A DNA stretch of 64,000 nucleotides from Euonymus europaeus (lineage: Eukaryota; Streptophyta; Magnoliopsida; Celastrales; Celastraceae): positions 26,814,501 to 26,878,500 of the forward strand of contig OY756957.1 in the NCBI GenBank assembly GCA_963580455.1. Reading direction: 5' to 3'. Shown one piece after another: positions 1-11,221 of this stretch. Below the pieces are notes generated by a model. The model had not been told where the DNA came from. It did no database searches and saw nothing but the letters and a program-made list of their open reading frames with translations. Position 1 is the first letter of the stretch. Each line of letters begins with the position of its first letter. The position numbers and the translations under genes were made by a program.

Positions 1-380
1 ATCTTGAACTGTCTCTTACAAGTTATTTTCAGCTAGTGCTACACACTATGAAAATTGGCGCGCATGTGTAACGGTTTGAATTTAGGCTCATATCCAATGT
101 ATGATATGTTTGAAGAGAAACCTATGGTTAAAAAAATCATATCCAATACAATATATAATAAGACATGAAGTGACTTCGCATCCACGGCAATGTGACCTTA
201 AATATTTCTTTGTAGAGGAGACGAAATATGAACAATTTCTTACCAATTCAAGGGTTTGTTGTCCTAACCAGACCCCAGTGTTACTATTCTCAAGCACATC
301 TTCTATAAATCTTACCTAAATTTTCACCTAACATTACATTACTTATATCATAGACCTGGAGATAGAAGAACAGAATTAAA
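1..380. other. Left-edge sequence without a recognised gene
   Basis: AT-rich sequence with short open frames on both strands. None has a recognisable domain or a splice pattern I could follow. It could be the tail of a gene lying to the left or plain intergenic DNA. Confidence 0.4.
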
Positions 381-656
381 ATGAGAAAGTACAAGAAGCT
401 TCACAAGGCTATCATTGATCGCGATGATCGCGAGAACTGCCAGACCAGGAGGAGATCAGGGAGAGCCATAGTCGACGAAGAAGGCGTGCTTGGCGCACGT
501 AAAGTGGCAAATCTTGTAGAGGTAATGCAAAGAGTTGTTATTATGGGTAGGAAGAAGCAGCAGCAAAATCATGCCCACGATATGTCTACTGCAGCTACTG
601 CTTGTGAACTGAACAAACAGATTGATGGAAAGAAAAATCCAGTTCTTGATTCATGA
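381..656 (+). CDS. Hypothetical 91-residue basic protein
   Basis: An ATG-initiated frame of 91 codons ends in TGA. It is richer in GC than its surroundings and encodes a basic, hydrophilic peptide (KYKKLHK, RRRSGR, GRKKQQQ). I do not recognise a family, and I see no signal peptide or membrane segment. A GTAATG sequence inside the frame near position 521 could be a splice donor, so this may be one exon of a longer or decayed gene. The next 300 bases are AT-rich and contain no continuation I can recognise. It may be a chance frame. Confidence 0.25.
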   Translation: MRKYKKLHKAIIDRDDRENCQTRRRSGRAIVDEEGVLGARKVANLVEVMQRVVIMGRKKQQQNHAHDMSTAATACELNKQIDGKKNPVLDS

Positions 657-1972
657 ATTAGATCCTTTTTTATGTGTGAAATATATATACTACTTGTTAT
701 GTCAGAATTATGAGATTTTCCTGTAATATATATACAATTATAAATTTGCAAGTTTTTTTAAAAAAAAAATAAGGGAGAGAATTGTGCCATTGTGGGTTGA
801 ACAAATTAAAGGGTTTTTTTATAAAAAATTTGTAGTCACTATAATCTATATTTTTTTCCTGACAAAAGAGTTCACACATCTATCTCCACACACACATATA
901 AAGTACCTCCACGCACTCATATAAATGTTGCTCACCCACACACTCACACATGCAAAGTACCCCACACACTCACATAAATGTTGCTCACGGGATTCGAACC
1001 CTGTATAACGTGTAATCGAGAATTGTCACATGTGTTTCCCTTCCCTACTTAAATCCAATGTGTTTCATGAATTCATGGGTGTTTTTAATTTTTTTTTTGT
1101 AAAAACACTATTAAGATGAACGATGTTTGAGACTCTAAATATGTTCTTCATTTGACCCTCAATTAATGTAGAATATTAAATGTTAAGTGGTCTTTGCATG
1201 AGTATTTATTTATAATCAATAATTATTTTATATGCCACATAAGTTTGAGGTCATATTTTGGATGAATATAACACTACTCAAAAGTTAATATCAAATATGA
1301 ACCGTTAGATGAATTTTACGTAACAATTTTTTATCATTTTTCAAATAAATTTTAAATCTAATGGTTTTACATCTATGATTTTTCCAAAAAATTTCAAAAC
1401 TTTACAATTTCCATTTTTTGAAAACTAAAAGGGGGTAAAATTCATTTGTTTAAAAGTTTTTACTTTTTAGAAACTATTTTATAAAATCAAAAATTATTTC
1501 TAATTTGTAAAATTTTGGGTGTTGGAGATTAACATTTTTGTAAACATTTCATTATTGAAATTTAATTTTTGAAACTGTAAAATAATGCACCACTGCTGAA
1601 CTCTCCAAGTTAAGATGAAGCTATTCCACTTGATTTCCGGTTATAATGGTCGCCGAAAGTGCTTGACCCGACCCATGCACTTAATTTATGTTTTAGAAAA
1701 CCTATTTAAATAATACAAATTAAATGAATATTTAACACTTTTTAATTTTAAAAATCTAAATTTTAATCGTTTTTAGAAACGAGAGAAAAGAAAATAATTT
1801 TCAAGTCCTCCCCGGATCTGTGTGATTATATATTTTACATATTCTACCTATTCAAATGAAACATTTGGATAATTTTTTAATGATATTTTAGTAATAATAG
1901 AAATTAATAATTTTACTATTATAAACCCTATTTAGTGGAAGCAAGAGCGAGATTGTCTATGATTCGAATTCT
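657..1972. other. AT-rich intergenic region
   Basis: No gene is visible. The segment holds homopolymer A/T runs, CA-rich sequence near 885-960 and a short tandem repeat at 900-988. The first phosphatase gene's own upstream sequence ends at about 1972, where similarity to the second copy starts. Confidence 0.5.
900..988. repeat. Two-copy tandem repeat next to a tRNA-like B box
   Basis: Two copies of an approximately 35-base unit (AAAGTACC...TTGCTCAC) start at 900 and 954, spaced 54 bases apart. Directly after the second copy is GGGATTCGAACCCTG at 989-1003. On the minus strand this resembles a Pol III B box (GGTTCGAATCC). The rest of a tRNA is not there, so this may be the end of an antisense SINE. 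Confidence 0.5.
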
Positions 1973-2156
1973 CCGTTGATTACCTCACTCTATCTTTGTA
2001 TTGATCGAAACGCTGGAAAAGTTCTGTTCGACTATCGTATTAAGATCTTAGAAACCCAACTGAAAAAGCTATCAAATTTATCCCCAACTTGGCAGTCCAT
2101 AGCCAGACCTTTTAAAGCTATTGCCTTGGATTCACTGATTTTGGGTAAATCCAGAG

Positions 2157-4802
2157 ATGGGTGTTGGCATATCAGCGTTGATAGCCCTGAAGGCAATAGT
2201 ACTATTTATCTTCTTTACATTCCTTAAGAACCTTGGTTTTTCATTGTTGTCTCTGCCGTTCTTGTATGCATCATTGATATCTTTTCTAGTTTCAATTGCT
2301 TCTCACCCATCCATTGACCTGCCCATCCTTTTGGGCAAGAGTTCAGATGGGACTTTTCCCATCTGGGCAATCATCATGTTCAGCCCCTATTTATACTTTG
2401 TTAGATTATTTTGTGCGTTGAGAAGATTGAAAAGTGGTGAGGCACCCTATAGTGAGATTTATGAGGGTGTGTATGTTGGTGGGTGGCCTTCTTCTCCTGA
2501 TAAATTGCCTCCCGGTGATCCTGCCATTATTGACTGCACTTGTGAGTTTCCTAGAAATTCGGAGTTCCAAGGGCACGCGTATTTGTGCATCCCCACATGG
2601 GATACAAGGACGCCTCAGCCAGGGGACATTGAGAGGGCTGTGAAGTGGGCATGTCGAAAGAGAGACCAGAATAGGCCTGTGTTTGTGCACTGTGCATATG
2701 GTATGTTCTTGTACTTTCAATTATCTACCTCATGAGATGTGCTACTCCATTATATATGTATTTTTTTTGTTCATATTCATTATCTGTTGCTAGAAATCTT
2801 CTTTCTTCCTTCGAAACTTTGGGATAGTTGTGAGGTCTTTTCTCCATAGTTATTTTTAATTCTTAGTGGCAATCTGCCTTTGGGAACTTTAGTGTTTGTT
2901 GTTCTTTCATGTAAGCATAGTGAGAACTATTTATAAATCAGTTATTTTCTACTGACTACTGAGAGCACTCACTCTGTACAAATCGTACTTTCCTATTACA
3001 ACTATTTGATAGTTGTAGTTTGATATGGCACCATGTACTTGTCCATTTTTCTTTTAATTAATGTATGTCTTGTTCTTATGACCTAGGAAATACACATGGA
3101 TCTGTTACTAAGTTCGTATGGACTTTTAAATTGAATCAATGACTTTTTCTTTGTTAATATCCTGCGTCTATTTTTTTTATCTAAAATAATTCAAGGGGAC
3201 AGAAGAAGCCCCAGTATAAGGTCTACTTCCATTTCCTTTCCCTCCAAGTAAATTTCATCTTGACAATCAGTCATTTGGACCTTTGGATAATAATAACAAC
3301 AACAGTGATTCTGCTCGTTCTTGCTTAAAACATGATTTTGACGAAACATGTTTTTCATCCCTTTTCTATTTCTTGCACCCTTATCGACAGTTACTTGCAT
3401 ATTTGATAGTTAAAAGATCAAAAATCTTAATGTCTGACTATTGATGTCTGTAAGCTGGCTCTGACATGAGGTCATAGTTATGACAGCTTATATGCAATGC
3501 CTGCATATATTTCAAAATCACTTTTTATGCTCTTGATATTCTTTCTTAGGGGAGGAAACTGGTGGAAATCTTACTAGTTTATTTAGAATGTGAGTAGACT
3601 GAAGAGTGTTGTATATTGTTTGAGGCTGTGTGGTTTCCTAATTCTATTGCAATATAAGAAAGCAGACTAAATTTTTTGAGTGGATGGTCTCCACATCTGG
3701 TAAACTAAATCTATCGTTACCAAGCAAACCAGGGATCGGTTTACTAAACCATGATCTTCAGAAAGAAGCATGTAGCTAAGGTACATTGTTCAATAAATAT
3801 GGTTTTCTTTTATTCCAGTTAAGATGCTTAAAATATAGATGTTGGAGGCTTGGAGCGCAGCTAGATGTCCATGTCCTGATACTGGGGAATTTACTGAAAG
3901 CTTTATGTATCAGTTAGTTATTTTACTGTACTCTGATGAAGAGAATCCATGGGACCCAAAACAGCTACGAGTAGGATTACTTAGGTATTCATCATGTATT
4001 GGTTTTGTTTGTGTATGCGTTGTAGAATTTTACACGTAAATAACTTGTGAAGGGTAATGTTCTACAAATACCCATGAGGAGACCCAATTCAGATTTAAAT
4101 GGGCAACAATGTCAATGAAGAGTATCTCATCTGTGCTATGTATAAACCCATGTACTTGATGATCGTACCGAGTTACAAATTGACTAGTAGAGCTTCATGA
4201 GCACTTCTCAGCCTAGTGGAAATCAAACTTGAAGAGCTCGGTCTCAAAGCACTAGTGGCTGAAGATATAGAGGGTATCCATTCCCATTTTTGTTTCTTTG
4301 ATTTCGTTATTAGATGTCATATTATCATTGTAGGAGCAGATCTCACTTTCAGATGAAATCTTGAGAACGAACAGTGAGATTACATTATCTACTTTTTTAC
4401 GAGTTCAGATCGCATATAGGATGCATGGAAAGTGATAATATTTTTCTGTCGGCTTTTCAAATATAAAAGAACTCCTCTGTGGTTTTACGTGTTTAAATAC
4501 TTGCTAGAAAAAATTGAAGTCTGTTCATGATTCTGCTAGGTCATGGAAGAAGTGTTGCTGTGATGTGCGCACTATTAGTGGCTTTGGGTGTGGTGGAGGA
4601 TTGGAAGAAGGCTGAGCAGCTCATCAAACAGAAAAGACCTTATATTCGAATGAATGCTCTTCACCGCGGAGCCTTGGAAGAATGGTCAAAGAACCGTCTG
4701 TCTCCTCCCAAGAACACTGAAGGCATGAATGCAGCTTCTGTGATTCTCACTGATGCTTCCCGTAGGCCTCGATCTGACAAGCTAGAGAACCGAATGGATT
4801 GA
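2157..4802 (+). CDS. Membrane-anchored dual-specificity phosphatase, copy A
   Basis: The exons are 2157-2700 and 4540-4802, joined across a 1.84 kb intron into a 268-residue protein. Residues about 5-48 and 66-84 are strongly hydrophobic and should anchor the protein in a membrane. The rest is a small tyrosine/dual-specificity phosphatase domain. The signature HCAYGHGRS gives the catalytic CX5R loop, with Cys179 and Arg185. The intron splits this motif at the first Gly codon, so neither exon alone encodes an active site. The downstream helix continues to IKQKRPYIRMN. Known members of this superfamily use the Cys to form a phospho-cysteine intermediate; the substrate here is unknown. The ATG at 2157 begins the only long frame leading into the phosphatase fold. 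This copy keeps unique sequence upstream of 1973 and so probably the ancestral promoter. It differs from copy B at only seven residues. Confidence 0.88.
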
Positions 4803-5074
4803 AACGATTCCTTAACAATGTTGTTCTGCAACAACCTTGAGCTTACCAACCATCTTCAATGATTACTTATGGTTTAGCTGTAATTTGTAGACTGAAATTA
4901 TAATATTGAAGTCTGACAATTGATTGATCCTGGAGATCAACTTCTCAATTTATGGAGAATTTTATTAATATTTTGTTTATGATATATTTTTCTATGAAAT
5001 GTTAGTCCTGTTGTTCAACTTCCAAGTCATTAAAAATTGGTAATATTTGTGCCCAAGAATTAGGTGTGGCAAAA

Positions 5075-5380
5075 AGAGTGAAGTGAAGAAAGGTTTGAGG
5101 AAGAAGAAGGTTGAAGAGAAGAAAAAAATGGAAGAGAAGAAGAGGATGAAAGAAAAGAAGAAGGAGAAGATTAAAGAAAGAGAAGAAAACATGTACGTTA
5201 ATTTTTGGGAAAAAGTAATTTTTTTTAATTTAATTTAATTAAAAGTGATTTAGAAGTGTGCAAGTGATCAAAGGGGTATGAATGTGCTTTCCTTTTTTAA
5301 AAGGGTTAAATTTTTAAAAATCTTAAAATAGGATTAGATTGTTAAATTGCTTTTCAAAAGGGATCAAAATTGCAAATTTC
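5075..5380. repeat. Spacer between duplicated units, with a purine-rich tract
   Basis: About 5078-5188 is almost entirely A and G on the plus strand (GAAGAAGAAGG-type units), followed by AT-rich sequence. A lysine/glutamate-rich open frame across it is a composition artefact. This segment has no counterpart in either duplicated unit and looks like filler DNA at the junction. Confidence 0.7.
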
Positions 5381-5629
5381 CCGTTGATTACCTCGCTATC
5401 TTTGTATTGATTGAAACGCTGGAAAAGTTCTGTTCGACTATCATATTAAGGTATCTTGATTCTCGTACCTTTCCTGGACTTCATGTTTTCATTATTTTTT
5501 TATCGACAGATCTAATTATCTTAGAAACCCAACTGAATAAGCTATCAAATTTACCCCCAACTTGGCAGTCCATAGCCAGACCTTTTAAAGCTATTGCCTT
5601 AGATTCACTGATTTTGGGTAAATCCAGAG

Positions 5630-8346
5630 ATGGGTGTTGGCATATCAGCGTTGATAGCCCTCAACGCAACAGTATTATTCATCTTATTTACATTCCTTAA
5701 AAACCTTGGTTTTTCATTGTTGTCTCTGCCGTTCTTGTATGCATCATTGATATTTTTTCTAGTTTCAATTGCTTCTCACCCATCCATTGACCTGCCCATC
5801 CTTTTGGGCAAGAGTTCAGATGGGACTTTTCCCATCTGGGCAATCATCATGTTCAGCCCCTTTTTATACTTTGTTAGATTATTTTGTGCGTTGAGAAGAT
5901 TGAAAAGTGGTGAGGCACCCTATAGTGAGATTTATGAGGGTGTGTATGTTGGTGGGTGGCCTTCTTCTCCTGATAAATTGCCTCCCGGTGATCCTGCCAT
6001 TATTGACTGCACTTGTGAGTTTCCTAGAAATTCGGAGTTCCAAGGGCACGCGTATTTGTGCATCCCCACATGGGATACAAGGACGCCTCAGCCAGGGGAC
6101 ATTGAGAGGGCTGTGAAGTGGGCATGTCGAAAGAGAGACCAGAATAGGCCTGTGTTTGTGCACTGTGCATATGGTATGTTCTTGTACTTTCAATTATCTA
6201 CCTCATGAGATGTGCTACTCCATTATATATGTATTTTTTTGTTCATATTCATTATCTGTTGCTAGAAATCTTCTGTCTTCCTTCGAAACTTTGGGATAGT
6301 TGTGAGGTCTTTTCTCTATAGTTGTTTTTAATTCTTAGTGGCAATCTGCCTTTGGGAACTTAGTGTTTGTTGTTGTTTCATGTAAGCATAGTGAGAACTA
6401 TTTATAAATCAGTTATTTTCTACTGACTACTTAGAGTACTCACTCTTGCAGTTTCCATTTACAAATCGTACTTTCCTATTACAACTATTTGATATTTGTA
6501 GTTTGATATGGTACCATGTACTTGTCCATTTTTCTTTTAATTAATGTATGTCTTGTTCTTATGACCTAGGAAATACACATGGATCTGTTACTAAGTCCGT
6601 TTGGACTTTTAAATTGAATCAATGACTTTTTCTTAGCTAATATTCTGCGTCGATTTTTTCTTTGCTAATATTTAGAAATTTTACTTTTTGGGACTACTAT
6701 TTTGAAAACCATGGGAAACATCATTTCTTTTAACATAAACGACACACACCTTTAATTGCTGCTGGTAGGCGTCATCATTGTTTGAAGCACTTGAAAAATT
6801 GAAACAATAATATGTTGAATATCTACATTTTTGTGGATGTCTACGTTTTTCATCCCTTTTCTATTTCTTGCACCCTTATCGACAGTAACTTGCATAGTTG
6901 ATAGTTAAAAGATCAAAATCTTAATGTCTGACTATTGATTTCTGTAAGCTGGCTCTGACATGAGGTCATAGTTATGACAGCTTATATGCAATGCCTGCAT
7001 ATATTTCAAAATCATTTGTGATGCTCTTGATATTCTTTCTTGGGGGAGTAAACTGGTGGAAATCTTACTAGTTTATTTAGAATGTGAGTTGAAGAGTGTT
7101 GTATATTGTTTGAGGCTGTGTGGTTTCCTAATTCTATTGAGATATAAGAAAGCAGACTAAATTTTTTGAGTGGATGGTCTCCACATCTGGTAAACTAAAT
7201 CTATCGTTACCAAACAAACCAGGGATTGATTTACTAGACCATGATTTTCAGAAAGAAGCATGTAGCTAAAGGTACATTGTTCAATAAATATGGTTTTCTT
7301 TTATTCCAGTTAAGATGCTTAAAATATATGTGTTGGAGGCTTGGAGCGCAGCTAGATGTCCATGTCCTGATGCCGGGGAATTTACTGAAAGCTTTACTTA
7401 TCAGTTATTTTACTGAACTCTGATGAAGAGAATCCATGGGACCCAAAATAGCTACGAGGAGGATTACTTAGGGCTTCATCATGTATTGAAGGGTTTTGTT
7501 TGTGTATGCTTTGTAGAATTTTACACGTAAATAACTTGTGAAGAGTAATGTTCTACAAATACCCATGAGGAGACCCAATTCAGATTTAAATGGGCAACAA
7601 TGTCAATGAAGAGTATCTCATCTGTGCTATGTATAAAAACCCATGTACTTGATGATCGCACCGAGTTAAAAATTGTCTAGTAGAGCTTCATGAGCACTTC
7701 TCAGCCTAGTGGAAATCAAACTTGAAGAGCTCGGTCTCAAAGCACTAGTGGCTGAAGATATAGAGGGTCCCATTCCCATTTTTGTTTCTTTGATTTCGTT
7801 ATTAGATGTCATATTATCATTGTAGGAGTAGATCTCACTTTTGGATGAAATCTTGAGAACGAATAGTGAGATTACATTATCTACTTTTTTACGAATTCAG
7901 ATTACATATTGGATGCATGGTAAGTGATAATATTTTTCTGTTGGCTTTTCAAATATAAAATAATTGCTTGTTGTGACTTTTTCATGTGGAACTTGGATAT
8001 TCTCCACAATAACAGCTCTTCTGTGGTTGTACTTGTTTACATTCTTGCTAGAAAAAATTGAAGTCTGTTCATGATTCTGCTAGGTCATGGAAGAAGTGTT
8101 GCTGTGATGTGCGCACTATTAGTGGCTTTGGGTGTGGTGGAGGATTGGAAGAAGGCTGAGCAGCTCATCAAACAGAAAAGACCTTATATTCGAATGAATG
8201 CTCTTCACCGGGGAGCCTTGGAAGAATGGTCAAAGAACCGTCTGTCTCCTCCTAAGAACACTGAAGGCATGAATGCAGCTTCTGTGATTCTCACTGATGC
8301 TTCCCGTAGGCCTCGATCTGACAAGCTAGAGAACCGAACGGTTTGA
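5630..8346 (+). CDS. Membrane-anchored dual-specificity phosphatase, copy B
   Basis: The exons are 5630-6173 and 8084-8346, giving 268 residues with splice sites matching copy A. The catalytic HCAYGHGRS loop (Cys179, Arg185) is intact and again split by the intron. Differences from copy A are K12N, I14T, F19L, S42F, Y78F, M267T and D268V. Five lie in or next to the N-terminal membrane segments and two are the last residues, so the phosphatase domain is unchanged. The leader has an extra 59 bp block (5451-5509) with GT...AG ends that is missing from copy A; it is short for a plant intron. The sequence upstream of 5381 is unrelated to that upstream of copy A, so this copy may lack the original promoter. 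The frame is intact, so I annotate it as a gene, but expression is uncertain. Confidence 0.83.
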
Positions 8347-8603
8347 AATGATTCCTTAACAATGTTGTTCTGCAACAACCTTGAGTTTACCAACTATCTT
8401 CAATGATTACTTATGGTTTAGCTGTAATTTGTAGACTGAAATTATAATATTGAAGTCTGACAATTCATTGATCCTGGAGATCAACGTCTCAATATATGGA
8501 GAATTTATTAATATCTTGTCTATGATATATTTTTCTATGAAATGTTAGTCCTGTTGTTCAACTTCCAAGTCATTAAAAATTGGTAATATTTGTGCCAAGA
8601 ATT

Positions 8604-8789
8604 AGGTGTGGCAAAATTTCGTCGGACTCGGACTAAACACACAAAAATTATCCGATTTATATTGTTTGAACTCTCTAAACTGGTTTGGACTATTGTCTAA
8701 TTTACTTATTCGGATTTAAATCAATCCGGATATGATCGATTAAGTACGTCCGAAATCCGGATCAACCCAAACCAGAATTTTGCCACCTC
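8604..8789. mobile_element. hAT-like MITE at the end of duplication unit B
   Basis: The left end AGGTGTGGCAAAATT and the right end AATTTTGCCACCT form imperfect terminal inverted repeats around about 185 bp with no coding capacity. Ends of the form AGG(T)GTGGCAAAA are typical of non-autonomous plant hAT elements. The possible 8 bp flanks CCAAGAAT and CAAAAAAT match at six of eight positions. Unit A of the phosphatase duplication stops inside the left inverted repeat. Confidence 0.6.
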
Positions 8790-8948
8790 CACAAAAAATT
8801 CTCAAAATTCGTAACTGATAAATCTGTTAATAATTCCTTGGCACTATCATGTTAATGTCAACCATATCAATCAATATACGTTGGGGTTGAACAACATATC
8901 AGCTATTTCCAGATAAATTTGAGCCAAGAAAACCAGCCATCGTTCTTA

Positions 8949-9677
8949 TTAAAAAATAACCAGCAGTGAAAACAGCATGAAAATCAAAAGACAAGCATAG
9001 GCAACCAAACCACGATGCTCATCCCATCCTGCAACCTCCACAAGCAGCCTCGTGCAAACCCGAGTAGACCAGAAAACAAAAACTCCGGCAACCCCAAAAA
9101 CTGCCAGCCCAGCCTGCGGCAAGAACAGAGAGATCGCTGACAAGATAACTATTGGCAACATGCAATATCCAATCAAGCTCAGGCACCTATACATATCCAG
9201 TGTCCCATTGCGACCCGCCAACATATTGAAAACAACGTACAAATACAAAGCAGCAACAGTAACCCAACCCAAGATGATCCCGAAATGGATCTTCCCAGCT
9301 AGCAATTGAAACAATCCAAAAGCCATGAAAAACAGAAACGGCCCTGACAGATCTGGGTCCTCGTGGAGATCCGAATTCACACGAAATGGATTAAGGATCG
9401 AAACTGTTTTGATCCAGATTTGCCTCGTGTTGATGCCGAGCTCTTCAAGAAGAGGCGGCTCGTCATCGAAATTGGCATAGCCAGAGCCACCGATGCTGGG
9501 TGCAGTAGCTGGAGTGGAGAAGGAGGCGGGACCGACGTCGAAGGACATGAAGGGGATGGGACTGGAAGCACGCGGTGGTTGGAAAGGGGCGGTGGGGCGG
9601 CGTTGCGTAGGAGCAGTGGGGACCGCATTGCCACCGGATGGAAAAACGACCGGAGGAACGTTGAATTCCTTCGACAT
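8949..9677 (-). CDS. YIP1-family integral membrane protein (YIPF5/Yip1-like)
   Basis: A single-exon gene of 242 residues starts at the ATG complementary to 9675-9677. The N-terminal 70 residues are Pro/Ser-rich and cytosolic-like. Residues about 71-83 carry the conserved family motif DDEPPLLEELGIN, followed by IWIKT and LNPF. The C-terminal half, from residue about 111, has five hydrophobic segments, starting LSGPFLFFMAFGLFQLLAGKI. Known family members bind Rab GTPases and cycle between ER and Golgi in vesicle biogenesis; that role here is inferred from family membership. The length is close to that of human YIPF5. The gene is convergent with the phosphatase pair and has no visible relation to it. 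Confidence 0.9.
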   Translation of the reverse strand: MSKEFNVPPVVFPSGGNAVPTAPTQRRPTAPFQPPRASSPIPFMSFDVGPASFSTPATAPSIGGSGYANFDDEPPLLEELGINTRQIWIKTVSILNPFRVNSDLHEDPDLSGPFLFFMAFGLFQLLAGKIHFGIILGWVTVAALYLYVVFNMLAGRNGTLDMYRCLSLIGYCMLPIVILSAISLFLPQAGLAVFGVAGVFVFWSTRVCTRLLVEVAGWDEHRGLVAYACLLIFMLFSLLVIF

Positions 9678-11221
9678 TCCCGGGATCGGAATCAGATTTG
9701 GGAAAATTAGGTTTGGTCTTTGGAGATCAGTGGAGGAAAGATCACGTAGAAGAAGTTGCAGTTTCTGTCATCTGTCACTGGGAAGTTATCTTCCCAAGGA
9801 AACCTATATTCCACTGGGGGTCATTCTGCAATTAGAAATAATAATATGCCAATAAATGGACAAAAAAAGTGTAGGGGCTAATGTGTAAATATGCATTTAT
9901 CGATCAAATATTGCGGAGTAGCCTATTTTGAAAACCGGATCCCCCATTGAACCGAAATTTTTTCGGTTCATATTTGTGGGTTTGATGTAATAAATTATTA
10001 GATATATTGATATATTATAAATAATAACCAAAATATTTCATATTTTATAATACTCACAATAATATAAAAATAGAGACAATATATCTTTATTAAAAAATTC
10101 ACACAATTCATAGGTTCTTAAAGTTTTATATAATAAAAAGTAATTAGTGTCAAACTCGCGCACTGCGGCGGGGCAATGATGTGAGCGACAACAACCGCGA
10201 ACACTTGGGTCCGTTTATTTAAATCATGTGCTTGATTCAGAGAAGGAAGAACATAAAAACTTATTTATAAGACAGCCACTGCTCAACAATAACATGCAAA
10301 ATAAATTCCTCAAAATATAGTCATCAAAAGTTTCAAGAATCAATAATACAGCTACCTAAACTAAGATTTAACATCACAGGAAAAGGATCTAATTCTTGAA
10401 AACTTTTTAACATCACATGCTTGCCTTTTGACTTAGTAAAATTAAAATTGTATTACACCAAAATGTAAAGGGAATAAACGTTACACCTGCAATTAGAGAA
10501 GAAAAAGGAGAGCAAATGATCAAATTGCAGTCAGAAGAATAACTGGTGAGCACAACTAAATCCAAGCCTCTCAAATCTAATATAGTAAACACAATTACAA
10601 TCCAGTCATCAAACACTGAAAACCATCCATTAACCACAAAGCTGAATTCCATACCACTCCACATTATAGTAAAAAATAATAATTGAAGTTTAATGTACCA
10701 TATCTTAACCTTTGAAGTCAGGGGGAATAAACTATTTTGAGTGACAGTGGAATCTAAAATACTAACCTTTACTCTGCTTGAACTAAGCTCAATTTTGGAA
10801 CAGATGACAACATCAATCCAATTCAGTATGCTTTAATCGCATCAGAGAAACTTTCACTGGGAAAAAATTATCTTCAAATGCACATTATAGACAAATTTAA
10901 TCAAGATTTCACAAAGAGAAAGCAACATATGGAACAAATACTGCATATTCCACATCAAAAATAAACCATGTTACATCAGTATATGACAGGGTATGAAACC
11001 CTATTGATTGTTCATGAGGAGCAAAGTCATCGGGAAGATATGTAGACAAATTCTCATGAAATGCAAAGGAATATCTTCTCAAATATAAAATTCTGAAAAC
11101 CTGAATGTAGGCAAAAGGAAACATATCAATTAAGGCAATCGAATCTACCATGGGTTGGCTAACAATTATGCATGGACCCATTTGAATTTGGCCAATGAAT
11201 TGATCAACCATGGTTGACCAA
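9678..11221. other. YIP1-gene leader and AT-rich intergenic DNA
   Basis: The first 100-150 bases should hold the 5' UTR and promoter of the minus-strand YIP1 gene. The remainder is AT-rich, with no domain or splice pattern I can support on either strand. It lies downstream of the desulfhydrase relic, but I could not find that gene's missing 3' exons here. Confidence 0.4.

Larger units (their letters stand above)
1973..8616. repeat. Direct tandem duplication of a ~3.1 kb gene unit
   Basis: Unit A (1973-5074) and unit B (5381-8616) align almost end to end. Both include the phosphatase coding exons, the long intron and the 3' flank. Similarity starts at CCGTTGATTACCTC in both and ends at TAGGTGTGGCAAAA. 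Non-matching blocks are an extra 59 bp in the 5' leader of B (5451-5509) and a replaced intron block (about 3180-3350 in A, about 6662-6845 in B). A 306 bp spacer separates the units. B runs on into a complete MITE, whereas A stops inside that MITE's terminal repeat. Confidence 0.9.

Noticed and set aside
989..1003. GGGATTCGAACCCTG as the 3' part of an antisense tRNA
   Set aside because: No matching acceptor stem, D arm or anticodon arm could be found; kept only as a possible SINE trace.
1976..2227. Frame overlapping the phosphatase start (and its counterpart at 5347-5700)
   Set aside because: Begins at a non-ATG codon in copy A, is in a different frame from the phosphatase and resembles no known protein. 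It is conserved only because the DNA is duplicated.
5047..5238. 63-codon Lys/Glu-rich frame
   Set aside because: Direct translation of a purine-rich tract in the duplication spacer, with no conserved feature.
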